Positions 46,027 to 54,033 of a stretch of DNA of 64,000 nt are shown here, piece by piece. This stretch comes from an uncultured delta proteobacterium (lineage in GTDB: Bacteria > Myxococcota_A > Polyangia > Polyangiales > Polyangiaceae): the NCBI GenBank assembly GCA_903892415.1, contig CAITIQ010000606.1:124001-188000 (forward strand), read 5' to 3'. Made by a program: the position numbers and the translations under genes. Below the pieces are notes generated by a model. It was not told where the DNA came from, did not search any database, and saw only the letters and a list, made by a program, of their open reading frames with translations. Within the stretch, counting starts at the first letter, position 1; each line of letters opens with the position of its first letter.

Positions 46027-47433
46027 TCAGGCGTGGGCGACGCGCTGTGCCAAGAAATCGATCAGATCAATCTTGGAGATCAGCCCGACGATGGTAGCTC
46101 CGTCCATCACCAGCACGATCTTGGCGTCGTTCATGACGTTCTTGAGCAACTCAACCTTGGTCTCCTGAGTGACGGTTGCGTAGTCGCTCTCGACCATGTC
46201 GGTGATGGGGGCGTCTTGGGTTTTGCCGGAGACTAGCGCCTTTAGCAGGTCACTCTCGTGAATCAGGCCGCGCAGGCGGTCATCATCGACGACCGGCAAT
46301 TGACTGATACCGAAGCTCTTCAGCTTGGTGACCACGGTGAGAATGGAGTCACTGCTCGACGCCGTTTCGACCTTGTTGTGACCGCCCTTGAGCGCGAGCA
46401 GATCTTTCACGGTACCTAGGCCGGGGCTGTCATCCCCTAAGAAGCCGTTCTCACGCATCCACTCGTCGTTGAAGATTTTAGAAATATATTTAGAGGCGCC
46501 GTCCGCCAGCATCACCAGGATGTTCTCTTTCTTTCCGGTGGCCTTGGCGTACTTGATCGCGCCAGCGACAGCCGCTCCGCCAGAGCCGCCGACGAACAAG
46601 CCCTCCAGCCGTACGAGGTCACGGGTCATCAAGAAGCACTCGCGGTCGTCGACACGCACGACCTCGTCGATGATGTCGAGATTGCAGGTTGACGGGAAGA
46701 AGTCCTCCCCGATGCCCTCAACCTTGTAGCCGAAGGGCTTGGTAATGCGCTTATCCTTGATGAAGTCGTAATAGAGTGAACCGACCGGATCTACGCCAAG
46801 CAACTTGATATTCGGCTTGCGCTCTTTCAGGAACTTGCCGCTGCCGCTGATGGTGCCGCCCGTCCCAAGGCCTGCGACCAGGACGTCCAACTCGGAGCCG
46901 CATTGCTCCCATATCTCCGGACCGGTTGACTTGTAGTGCGCGGCAGGGTTGTCAGGGTTGTGGTACTGATTGGCGTAAAACGAATTCGGCGTTTCGTTGG
47001 CAATCTTCTTGGAGACTTGATAGTAGCTGCGCGGATCTTCCGGCTCGACAGCGGTGGGGCAGAGCACCACGCGAGCGCCGAGTGCGCGAAGGGTGCCGAC
47101 CTTCTCCTGGCTCATCTTGTCCGGCATGATGAAGACGCACTTGTAACCGCGTACAGCGGCCATCATGGCGAGCGCCGCGCCAGTGTTGCCGCTGGTGGCC
47201 TCAACGATGGTCCCGCCCGGCTTGAGACCGCGGGACTCCGCTTCCTGAATCATGTTGCGAGCCACGCGGTCTTTGTGGCTCCCCATGGGGTTGAGGTACT
47301 CGCACTTGACGTAAATGTCGGCTGCAACCCCTTCGGTCACCTTGTTGAGCTTTACAATCGGCGTGTTGCCGACGGCCTGCGTGATGTCACTCTTCGCGCT
47401 GCGCATCATGGCTTGTGGATCTATCGGTGCCAC
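46027..47433 (-). CDS. cbs: Cystathionine beta-synthase with C-terminal CBS domains
   Basis: The 468-residue product from GTG 47433 has a fold-type II PLP enzyme core (about residues 15-325). The PLP lysine is in NPMGSHKDRVA, with SGNTGAALA and the phosphate-binding GTGGTISGSG. Two CBS motifs follow at about 340-465. It condenses homocysteine with serine to give cystathionine in reverse transsulfuration; the CBS pair binds adenosyl ligands and may regulate the enzyme. The eukaryotic-like architecture is complete except for the N-terminal haem-binding segment. It is divergent from the sugar-dehydrogenase-like gene at 47508. Confidence 0.92.
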   Translation of the reverse strand: MAPIDPQAMMRSAKSDITQAVGNTPIVKLNKVTEGVAADIYVKCEYLNPMGSHKDRVARNMIQEAESRGLKPGGTIVEATSGNTGAALAMMAAVRGYKCVFIMPDKMSQEKVGTLRALGARVVLCPTAVEPEDPRSYYQVSKKIANETPNSFYANQYHNPDNPAAHYKSTGPEIWEQCGSELDVLVAGLGTGGTISGSGKFLKERKPNIKLLGVDPVGSLYYDFIKDKRITKPFGYKVEGIGEDFFPSTCNLDIIDEVVRVDDRECFLMTRDLVRLEGLFVGGSGGAAVAGAIKYAKATGKKENILVMLADGASKYISKIFNDEWMRENGFLGDDSPGLGTVKDLLALKGGHNKVETASSSDSILTVVTKLKSFGISQLPVVDDDRLRGLIHESDLLKALVSGKTQDAPITDMVESDYATVTQETKVELLKNVMNDAKIVLVMDGATIVGLISKIDLIDFLAQRVAHA

Positions 47434-47507
47434 ACCCTGCCATCAACTAGATCCTTCCTGAGCATCCGAGCCCTTGCGGCGCGCCGCGCAAAAGGTACCG
47501 TTTGGGC

Positions 47508-48788
47508 ATGCGTTATCCCTTGGTTTCGGTTGGTGTGGTGCTCTTGCTTGTGGCCTGCGGCGATAGTTCGAGCTCGGGTGGAAGTGGAAACTCGGGTCCT
47601 GGTGGCGGTGGTAGTGGCGCCACGTCAGCCGGGGGCAGTGGGGGCGATGGTGGAGACGGCGGAAGCGGAGCAACCGGTGGTGGCGGTGGCATTCCGGGCA
47701 ACTACGATTGCACCGCCTCGGTTGGAGAGCCGCCGGACCTTCGACTGACCGAGATCGTTCAAGTAAACGAGCCGACCCAAGCCAAGTCACCTCCCGGGCA
47801 ATCGGGTTTGCTGTTTGTATCGGAGAAGGCTGGTCGCATTCAGATCGTGGAGAACGGCGTATTGCGACCCGAGCCGTTTCTCGACATCTCGAATCTGGTT
47901 CTCAACGACAGTGAGCTTGGCTTGCTCGGCTTTGCCTTCCACCCCAACTACGCTGAGAATGGCCGCTTCTTCGTTCACTACTCCGACGTCGATAACCAAG
48001 ATTCAGTTGTTGCCGAGTATGTACGAAGCGACCCGTACACCGCTTCTCCAACTGCAGTGGCTGAGGTGCTGCGTCACTACACCGATGAGTCCAATCACAA
48101 CGGTGGCGCTGTTGAGTTTGGAGCTGATGGCTACCTCTATATCTCGCTCGGGGATGGCGGAGCGCAAGGGGACCCTGGCTGCGATGCTCTGAACCCCGAG
48201 AACTTGCTAGGCAAGATCAGTCGCATTGACGTGGACGCGGCGGGCTACCCTGCGGCTCCTGGCAACCCCGACGGCAATAAGCAGTACCACATTGGTATGC
48301 GCAATCCTTGGCGTATAACCTTCGATCCTTGTGACGGTACGCTGTACATCGGGGATGTTGGTCAGAATGAAATCGAGGAGGTGAGTGTCGCCGGCGCGGA
48401 TGCCGGACCACTCAATTTTGGTTGGCCGGTGAAAGAGGGCACGCAACCTTATGCTGATAGCTGCGGCTTCCCTGCCGATAACCTCGTAGACCCGATTGCC
48501 GAGTACGCGCACGGCGGTGGAGGAATCTGCGGAGCTGGCGCCGGATCTATCTCAGGCGGGTATGTCTATCGCGGCGCCAATATTCAAGGGTTGCGCGGCT
48601 GGTACATCTATGGGGACTTTTGCACGGGCAACATCTACCGCCTGAAATACGAGAACGGTGCTGTGACCGGCGCCGTGGTGGATGCCGGCTTCAGCCTTCC
48701 GGGCGTCTCAGCGTTTGGCCAAGATGGTTATGGCGAGATGTACGCGCTCGAATTGGATGGGCGTGTTTTCCGTATAGACGCAGAGTAG
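47508..48788 (+). CDS. Glucose/sorbosone dehydrogenase-like lipoprotein
   Basis: The 426-residue product from ATG 47508 has a signal peptide with lipobox (LLVAC, Cys17), a Ser/Gly-rich linker and a six-bladed beta-propeller (about residues 70-426). Family signs are LLGFAFHPNY, SNHNGGAVEFG, YISLGDGGAQGD, GMRNPWRI and YIGDVGQNE. The His in the NHNGG segment corresponds to the catalytic base region of PQQ-dependent soluble glucose dehydrogenase. Whether PQQ is bound and which sugar is oxidised cannot be told. A paralogue lies at 50913-52247 in the opposite orientation. Confidence 0.85.
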   Translation: MRYPLVSVGVVLLLVACGDSSSSGGSGNSGPGGGGSGATSAGGSGGDGGDGGSGATGGGGGIPGNYDCTASVGEPPDLRLTEIVQVNEPTQAKSPPGQSGLLFVSEKAGRIQIVENGVLRPEPFLDISNLVLNDSELGLLGFAFHPNYAENGRFFVHYSDVDNQDSVVAEYVRSDPYTASPTAVAEVLRHYTDESNHNGGAVEFGADGYLYISLGDGGAQGDPGCDALNPENLLGKISRIDVDAAGYPAAPGNPDGNKQYHIGMRNPWRITFDPCDGTLYIGDVGQNEIEEVSVAGADAGPLNFGWPVKEGTQPYADSCGFPADNLVDPIAEYAHGGGGICGAGAGSISGGYVYRGANIQGLRGWYIYGDFCTGNIYRLKYENGAVTGAVVDAGFSLPGVSAFGQDGYGEMYALELDGRVFRIDAE

Positions 48789-48889
48789 TTGTCACGGTTC
48801 ACGGTTGAGAGCTTCCTGAAGCAGGTGCGTATGCGCTTGCTTCAGGTGGAGCCAGTTCCATCCATTGGGATGCCCAGATAGTACTCAGG

Positions 48890-49320
48890 GCTTGGGGCCC
48901 GCGGAGCCAGCTCAAGGTGGTCCTTGATTGGAGGAAGCCGACACTGGTGCTCGGCGGACGTTGCGGGCGACGAACCACCGCGGCGCTGGCCTCTTCACGG
49001 TATCGGTTGACGAGGGTGAGCTCGATGGCGCTGTCATCGGCTGTGGAGCCGCCTTGTACGGGAAGCTGCTCATGGCTTCGAGGCGCTCGCGGTCTGCGTC
49101 GGTCTGCCGACAGCGTTGGAGAGGATGCGGTAGTCGAGGTCCATTCGGTTTTGCGTGGCGACGACCACGCCGACGCCTTCCGCACGGGGTTGCTTCATGA
49201 GCGAGAGCAGCTGGCGTTTGGTCGCGGGGCGGCAGCACGAAGCCGAACGACTCGTCAAACCGTCGCAGCACCGGCAAATGAAGCGGGCCCGCACTGGCCG
49301 CGAGCGATATCTTGAACGTA
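48890..49320 (-). pseudogene. Decayed 3' copy of the HerA-like ATPase gene
   Basis: In several minus-strand frames this stretch encodes broken pieces matching the C-terminal third of the ATPase at 58325-59770. The pieces are, in order: [64 protein letters not shown] and SRTTLSWLRGP. The order is the same as in the intact gene, but frameshifts and small deletions separate the pieces; for example, the segment after ILSNA that should read GVWFVGRL is missing. The DNA similarity is obvious by eye over about 400 bp. The N-terminal Walker A part is absent, so this copy cannot make an ATPase. Confidence 0.8.
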
Positions 49321-49644
49321 GGGCGGCACCTTGCCCACCTGCAGCTGCCACGACGGCCGCCGGAACAGATCGGACTTGGTCGCAGAAGTTCGGCCAACTA
49401 AAGCCGAAGGCCGTGGCAGAATCCTGGTGCTGGAGGAATGTGCTGCGGCACCGTGGTTGAGCTTCAGCCTAGCTTAGTTGCCTAGGGCTGGGCTGAATCA
49501 TATCCAAGGCTTCGCTGGGCTCTGGATTACATAACGGCGACGACACTTGGCAGCCCTTGTGCTCAAACGGCACGGGCGGCAAACCGCAGGACTGTAGCTC
49601 GCTAACTAGAAAAACGCCGTGCGCCTACGCTATGGCGAGCGGGC
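49321..49644. other. Non-coding gap inside the accessory island
   Basis: No open frame here has protein-like character. A weak inverted repeat (TTCAGCC / GGCTGAA, near 49459-49496) is present. No tRNA, promoter or terminator was recognised. The stretch separates the ATPase remnant from the small two-gene operon and may be further decayed sequence. Confidence 0.4.
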
Positions 49645-49875
49645 CTATCGTCCGCAGCAGTCGCAACGCCCAGTGGGTAAGAAGCTTATGCTTAGGTCAT
49701 CAGCTCGCTTCCGTAAGTTCTCAGTCAGTGTTCTAACGTGTGAAGGTGGAAGAACCACTACCCTATAGTTCTGAGCCGCCGCTCCGGCGCCGATCGTAAA
49801 ATCATAGGTGACGGGCAGTCGCGTGTTGGCGTTGAGCTCGGACTGAAGAAGTTGACGTGCTTCGTTGGCGGACAT
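49645..49875 (-). CDS. Small hypothetical protein
   Basis: The 76-residue product from ATG 49875 has GGGAGC about 5-10 nt upstream, overlapping the end of the preceding gene; the two genes are separated by 2 nt. The sequence has a short helical start (MSANEARQLLQSELNA), a beta-rich middle and a C-terminus with three cysteines (GRCDCCGR). A CDCC motif at the end could bind metal. No family was recognised. It is probably translated with the membrane protein gene upstream. Confidence 0.5.
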   Translation of the reverse strand: MSANEARQLLQSELNANTRLPVTYDFTIGAGAAAQNYRVVVLPPSHVRTLTENLRKRADDLSISFLPTGRCDCCGR

Positions 49876-49877
49876 GA

Positions 49878-50360
49878 CTATGCTCCCAATTTGTTCGGCT
49901 GATCAGCCGACAGATGTTCCGACTTGAGCTGACCATAAAAGAGTTCAGCCGCCCGATTTTCGCGGATCAGATCTGCGCCGGACTTACCGGAGAGACCTGC
50001 CTGAACCGGAACGGCGCGGATCTGATCAAACAGCGTGATGTAGGGAATGCGGAAGGTGCGCTTGATTACTGCTGAGTCAACCACCTCCGACTCGCAGCAT
50101 AGAGCGATAAGTTCAAGTGTATTAATGCCGTTGGTAACATCAGCTGGTTTGACGTCGTGCAGCTCGATGGGGCGAAGTTTGGCCATGTACTCCCATAGGG
50201 GTAGGAGCAATTGACGCTGAGCGTGATGCTTTTGCGCCTTGGCTATAGCGGTCGCTTTTTCCGCAGCGTCAGCTGAGCGAACCGCTGCAACGGCGGACGC
50301 AAGCGCGGCTGCAAAGTTGGCCACGGCAACAATGATTCCTACAAGCTCCGCCGTGCCCAT
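49878..50360 (-). CDS. Hypothetical small membrane protein
   Basis: The 160-residue product from ATG 50360 has one N-terminal membrane segment (VGIIVAVANFAAALASAVAAV, about residues 6-26). A cytoplasmic or periplasmic helical domain follows with two Cys in CCES and conserved-looking IRAVPVQAGLSG. GGGGGA lies just upstream of the ATG. The downstream gene starts 2 nt after its stop, so the two form a small operon in the accessory island. Operons of a membrane protein and a small cytosolic protein are often toxin-antitoxin or phage-defence pairs, but nothing here proves that. Confidence 0.5.
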   Translation of the reverse strand: MGTAELVGIIVAVANFAAALASAVAAVRSADAAEKATAIAKAQKHHAQRQLLLPLWEYMAKLRPIELHDVKPADVTNGINTLELIALCCESEVVDSAVIKRTFRIPYITLFDQIRAVPVQAGLSGKSGADLIRENRAAELFYGQLKSEHLSADQPNKLGA

Positions 50361-50460
50361 CCGTCCCCCACGTGGTTTAAACTCCCAGCGCAGGCCGATT
50401 GCCAGATGATGTGCGCCGCCTCAGGCGAAATGACGGGGTGCTGACACTCAGTCATCTCGT

Positions 50461-50504
50461 CGCTGCACCGCGTCGCTGCACCGCGTTGCTGCACCGCGTT
50501 GCTG
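50461..50504. repeat. 13-bp direct tandem repeat, about 3.4 units
   Basis: Units YGCTGCACCGCGT follow one another at 50461, 50474 and 50487. The first two begin with C and the third with T. A partial fourth unit (TGCTGC) follows at 50500. Short tandem repeats of this kind vary in number by slippage. It lies in the non-coding gap upstream of the small membrane protein gene. Confidence 0.75.
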
Positions 50505-50862
50505 CTCACCCGGCGCCTCTCTCCAGCATCGAAGTTTGGGTGGCCTTGGTTCTCGGAAACAGTCTTGCGAATGTTTGTTCGCGCGTTTCGGCATCGCGAT
50601 GGTTTGCTGCGCAATCATCGCGCTGTCGACAATGTTGGGATGCTAATTGCGCACGTCTGCGGAGGCGAGAGTAAACGGGCGCGTGCCAAGTCGGGCGAAC
50701 AATTCCATAATGGCGTCGATGAAGGTGGCGCGCGCGATCGGCTCCCTTTTTTCCGTTCGTTCGTGCACTCTCGACGTTGCTCGATACGGTCATCGTAAAC
50801 GTGGCGAGCAAATCTTGGGTCTGAGCCGAGTCAAAACACACGTTGAAGCCGCGTTCGGCACA

Positions 50863-50896
50863 GCAAAAAGGCGGTCTGTCGAGGCCGCCTTTTTGC
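50863..50896. terminator. Strong bidirectional intrinsic terminator
   Basis: GCAAAAAGGCGG at 50863-50874 pairs perfectly with CCGCCTTTTTGC at 50885-50896, a 12-bp stem with a 10-nt loop. The A/T tracts at the stem base give a U-run in both directions. The sugar-dehydrogenase-like gene transcribed leftward ends at 50913, 16 bp away, so its transcript should end here. It would also block transcription entering from the island. Confidence 0.75.
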
Positions 50897-50912
50897 TTTC
50901 TACCGCTAGTTC

Positions 50913-52247
50913 TTATTGAGCTGCATCAATGCGGTAGACGGCGCCGGATTGGTAATCGTTGTCGCCTAGCTCGGTGACATACATTTCACCGTGGCCATCG
51001 GTTCCAAAGCCAGCGACTTCACTGATAGAAAACGCCGTTGCAGGCTGGGTAACGACGGCGCCATTGAGGGTTTTCAGCGTGAATACCTCGCCACTGCAAT
51101 AGTCCCCATAGAAATACGTTCCCCGCAGGCCAGGGATTGCCGAGCCGCGATACACATGGCCGCCAGTTATCGAGCAGCGCCCCGCATGGCTGTACTCAGC
51201 AATGGGGTCAACGGTGCTGGGGGGCGCGCCGGGACACGAGTTGTTGAAGTCGTGTGCGCCCTCTCGATATGGCCAGCCGAAATTCAGTGCGCCAGCCTCC
51301 GCCGTAGCAAGGCTGATTTCCTCGTATTGACTCTGCCCAACATCACCAATGTAGAGGTCAGCCGTGCAAGGATCAAAGGCCACGCGCCAAGGATTGCGCA
51401 ATCCACGGTGGTAGATCTTCCCGCCGTCGGGGTTGCCGGCCGCAGCGGGATAGCCCTCATTGGTGGCTGCTGCGTTCACATCGAGACGGATGATCTTGCC
51501 CAATAGATTGCCGGAGTTCTGTGCGTCGCATTCGGGGTCATTTTGCATGCCGCCATCGCCCAAGGAGATGTAGAGGAAGCCATCATTGCCGAACTCGACG
51601 GCTCCACCATTATGGTTTGACTGCGCCGTCGGGTGGGTAAGCACGGTTTGTACCGGAGCCGGGTCCGCAACGTTGGGATCGGACTCGGAGCGCTTGTACT
51701 CCACAATCGTTGAAAGGCCATTACCAGCGGCGCTGTAGTGAATGAAGAAGCGCCCGTTGGTCTCGTAGTCAGGGTGGAACGCCAACCCCAGCAAGCCTTC
51801 TTCATTGTTCTTTCGGATCAGCTCGCCCACATCGAGGAAGGGAGTAGCGAGCAATGCCCCATTCTCAAAGATGCGAATCAGCCCGTCGTGGGATTCTACG
51901 ATAAACAGTGAATCGGGACGGCCCGGTGGCGTGCGCACGGAAACCGGCCTGTCCACGCCGGTCACCACCTCGGTAAAGGTAAGCGCCGGCGGGGAGCCCA
52001 CTGCGTCATCACAGGTAAAACCAGTGCCCGCGCCAACCCCGCCGGAGCCGCCCGTCGGCCCAATGCCGCCGCCACCGCTCGCAGCCCCACCCGTCTCATT
52101 GCCGCCACCACCGGTGGCAGGCGAGCCGCCCGTCGTCGGGGAGCCACCCGAGCCGCCCGTACCACCGGCGCCGGTGCTGGAGTCATCCCCGCACGCAAGC
52201 AGGGCCAAAAGACTAACGACGCTCGCTGTAACAAGAAGATTTCGCAT
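50913..52247 (-). CDS. Glucose/sorbosone dehydrogenase-like lipoprotein (paralogue)
   Basis: The 444-residue product from ATG 52247 has GGAG upstream, a signal peptide with lipobox (LLALLAC, Cys19), a Gly/Thr-rich linker and the same beta-propeller as the protein at 47508. Shared segments are LLGLAFHPDY, SNHNGGAVEFG, YISLGDGGMQND, GLRNPWRV and YIGDVGQSQ. The two genes point towards each other across the accessory island. The frame extends to 52319, but the extra residues are not signal-peptide-like. Cofactor and substrate are unknown, as for its paralogue. Confidence 0.85.
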   Translation of the reverse strand: MRNLLVTASVVSLLALLACGDDSSTGAGGTGGSGGSPTTGGSPATGGGGNETGGAASGGGGIGPTGGSGGVGAGTGFTCDDAVGSPPALTFTEVVTGVDRPVSVRTPPGRPDSLFIVESHDGLIRIFENGALLATPFLDVGELIRKNNEEGLLGLAFHPDYETNGRFFIHYSAAGNGLSTIVEYKRSESDPNVADPAPVQTVLTHPTAQSNHNGGAVEFGNDGFLYISLGDGGMQNDPECDAQNSGNLLGKIIRLDVNAAATNEGYPAAAGNPDGGKIYHRGLRNPWRVAFDPCTADLYIGDVGQSQYEEISLATAEAGALNFGWPYREGAHDFNNSCPGAPPSTVDPIAEYSHAGRCSITGGHVYRGSAIPGLRGTYFYGDYCSGEVFTLKTLNGAVVTQPATAFSISEVAGFGTDGHGEMYVTELGDNDYQSGAVYRIDAAQ

Positions 52248-52388
52248 AGGTGCTCCGCAGAGTGAGGACGTGGGACAAGCCATTCGATACAAGGACGCGT
52301 CCAGCTCGGACGCGCCCAAACCCTAGCGTGGAGTAGCAGCCGCGCCAATGCCGTGACTTCCAATAACGGCTTGAACTACGTTCCAGCA

Positions 52389-54029
52389 ATGCAACGTCGC
52401 AACGTGGTGTCGACCGTACTGCTACCTGTCCTCATGTCGTGCGCGGCGGACCCAGCTCATCCCAAAGAGCCTGCGCCTGGGGCGAGCGGCAATGTGGTGG
52501 TGATCCCGAGCTTGAGTGAACGGCGCGCACCCGCATTGTCCGATGCCCCCGAGGAGCGGGCCGCCTTCGAGGAGGCCGTCGAACTGAGGCTGTTCATGAT
52601 GTCGCAGTGCCCCTATGCATCGACTCTGCTGGTTGATCAGCTCAAACCCCTATTGGCCAACTTCGGCTCGCGGGTCCGCCTCGAGGTCGACTACATCGGC
52701 TCAGTCGATGAGGCCGGTCAGCTCAAGGCCATGCACGGCCCCTCCGAAGTCTTTGGCAACCTCATTGGAGTATGCGCCCAAGCGCATGAGCCACGCTTTC
52801 GCGAGTTGATTACCTGCCAAGCGGAGAGGCCCAAAGAGATCGAAACCAACTGGCAGTCTTGCGGAGCTAGACTTGGAATCAACACCTCCGCCATCGAGAA
52901 CTGCGCCCGCGGCGAGCAGGGAAAGCAGCTGCTCGCAGCGTCCTTCGAGCGGAGCAAGCTCGCTCAAGCCAAAGGCTCACCGACGCTCCACATCGCAGGC
53001 ACGGCGTACGCGGGGAACCGCACACCCACGCCCTTGGCCCGGGGTATTTGTGGCGCCTTCGCTGGCACCGCCCCTGAGTTTTGCAAAACCTTGCCCGCGA
53101 CCAAGACCGTCGACGTAACGCTATTAACCGATTCGCGCTGTGAGGATTGTAAACCCAGCTCACTCGAGAGCCTGGTTCGTGGTCGCGTTGAATCAGCAAC
53201 TTTTCGCTCGGTGGACTACTCGAGCCCCGAGGGTAAACAGCTATTCAACTCGCTCAAACCGCTCAAGCTCCCGGCGGCGATCTTCGATCAGACCCTGCAA
53301 GCAGATGAAGCCGGCCGCAAGCAACTCGAGCGGTCGCTACGCGAATCCAACGGCACCTTCTTCGTCGAAGGCGAGTGGAACCCGAGCTGTGCCGATCAAG
53401 GGGGCTGCGGGCTTCCAGAGTGCAAGTTCCTACCAACCTGTCGGTCGGCCAAACCAAAGAAGCTCGATCTCTTCCTCATGTCGAAGTGCCCGTTCTGCGC
53501 CAAGGGCGTGATTGGCCTCGATGAAGTGATGAAGCACCTGAAGAAGAACGGCCAAACGCTTGACCTCAACATCCACTTCATTGGCACCGGGGACGCAAAG
53601 ACGGGGCTCTCCTCAATGCACGGACAATCCGAAGTAGACGAGGACCTACGGCACATCTGCGCGCTCAAGCTCTACCCGCAGAATCACAAGTATCTCGACT
53701 ACTTCGTCTGCCGCGCCAAAAACCGCGACAGCGATGAATGGCAAACGTGCACCGGCGGAACCACCGGCTTCGACCAAGCCAAACTGCAGAAATGCGCAGA
53801 AGGGGATCAGGCCAAACGCTGGCTCGCCGATTCCTTCGCCCACTCGAAGCAGACCGGCTTCAAAGCCAGCCCCACCTGGCTCGTCAACAACAAGACAAAG
53901 TTCAACGGCGTCGACGCCAATAGGATTCTCGAGAACATCTGCAAGCACAACAAGCTCAAGGGCTGCGACGCCACCCTAAGTACGTCGTCTACACCGCCCA
54001 TTCCCACCACCAAAAGCGCTAAGCCCTAA
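52389..54029 (+). CDS. Lipoprotein with three thioredoxin/GILT-like domains
   Basis: The 546-residue product from ATG 52389 has a signal peptide with lipobox (VLMSC, Cys18). Three thioredoxin-fold units follow. The first (about residues 65-210) resembles the GILT thiol reductase family, but its active site reads CPYA, with one cysteine missing. The middle (about 245-355) has CEDC. The third (about 360-530) has an intact CPFC and the GILT-like SSMHGQSEVDEDLRHICA. It should act in disulfide reduction or exchange outside the cytoplasm; the single-Cys first site may hold a substrate as a mixed disulfide. Confidence 0.8.
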   Translation: MQRRNVVSTVLLPVLMSCAADPAHPKEPAPGASGNVVVIPSLSERRAPALSDAPEERAAFEEAVELRLFMMSQCPYASTLLVDQLKPLLANFGSRVRLEVDYIGSVDEAGQLKAMHGPSEVFGNLIGVCAQAHEPRFRELITCQAERPKEIETNWQSCGARLGINTSAIENCARGEQGKQLLAASFERSKLAQAKGSPTLHIAGTAYAGNRTPTPLARGICGAFAGTAPEFCKTLPATKTVDVTLLTDSRCEDCKPSSLESLVRGRVESATFRSVDYSSPEGKQLFNSLKPLKLPAAIFDQTLQADEAGRKQLERSLRESNGTFFVEGEWNPSCADQGGCGLPECKFLPTCRSAKPKKLDLFLMSKCPFCAKGVIGLDEVMKHLKKNGQTLDLNIHFIGTGDAKTGLSSMHGQSEVDEDLRHICALKLYPQNHKYLDYFVCRAKNRDSDEWQTCTGGTTGFDQAKLQKCAEGDQAKRWLADSFAHSKQTGFKASPTWLVNNKTKFNGVDANRILENICKHNKLKGCDATLSTSSTPPIPTTKSAKP

Positions 54030-54033
54030 GCGG

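Larger units (their letters stand above)
50361..50912. other. Gap with tandem repeat and terminator, no convincing gene
   Basis: Open frames here are short, low in protein character and mostly antisense to each other. The left third holds three copies of a 13-bp repeat and the right end a strong hairpin, each listed separately. No IS terminal repeats or transposase motifs were found. It marks the right edge of the accessory island between the two sugar-dehydrogenase-like genes. Confidence 0.45.

Noticed and set aside
46936-47748. 270-residue open frame on the plus strand
   Set aside because: It lies antisense to cbs and then in the wrong frame of the sugar-dehydrogenase-like gene.
50506-50841. 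Possible transposase fragment
   Set aside because: The frame is Arg/His-rich and has no DDE, HTH or terminal repeat signs.
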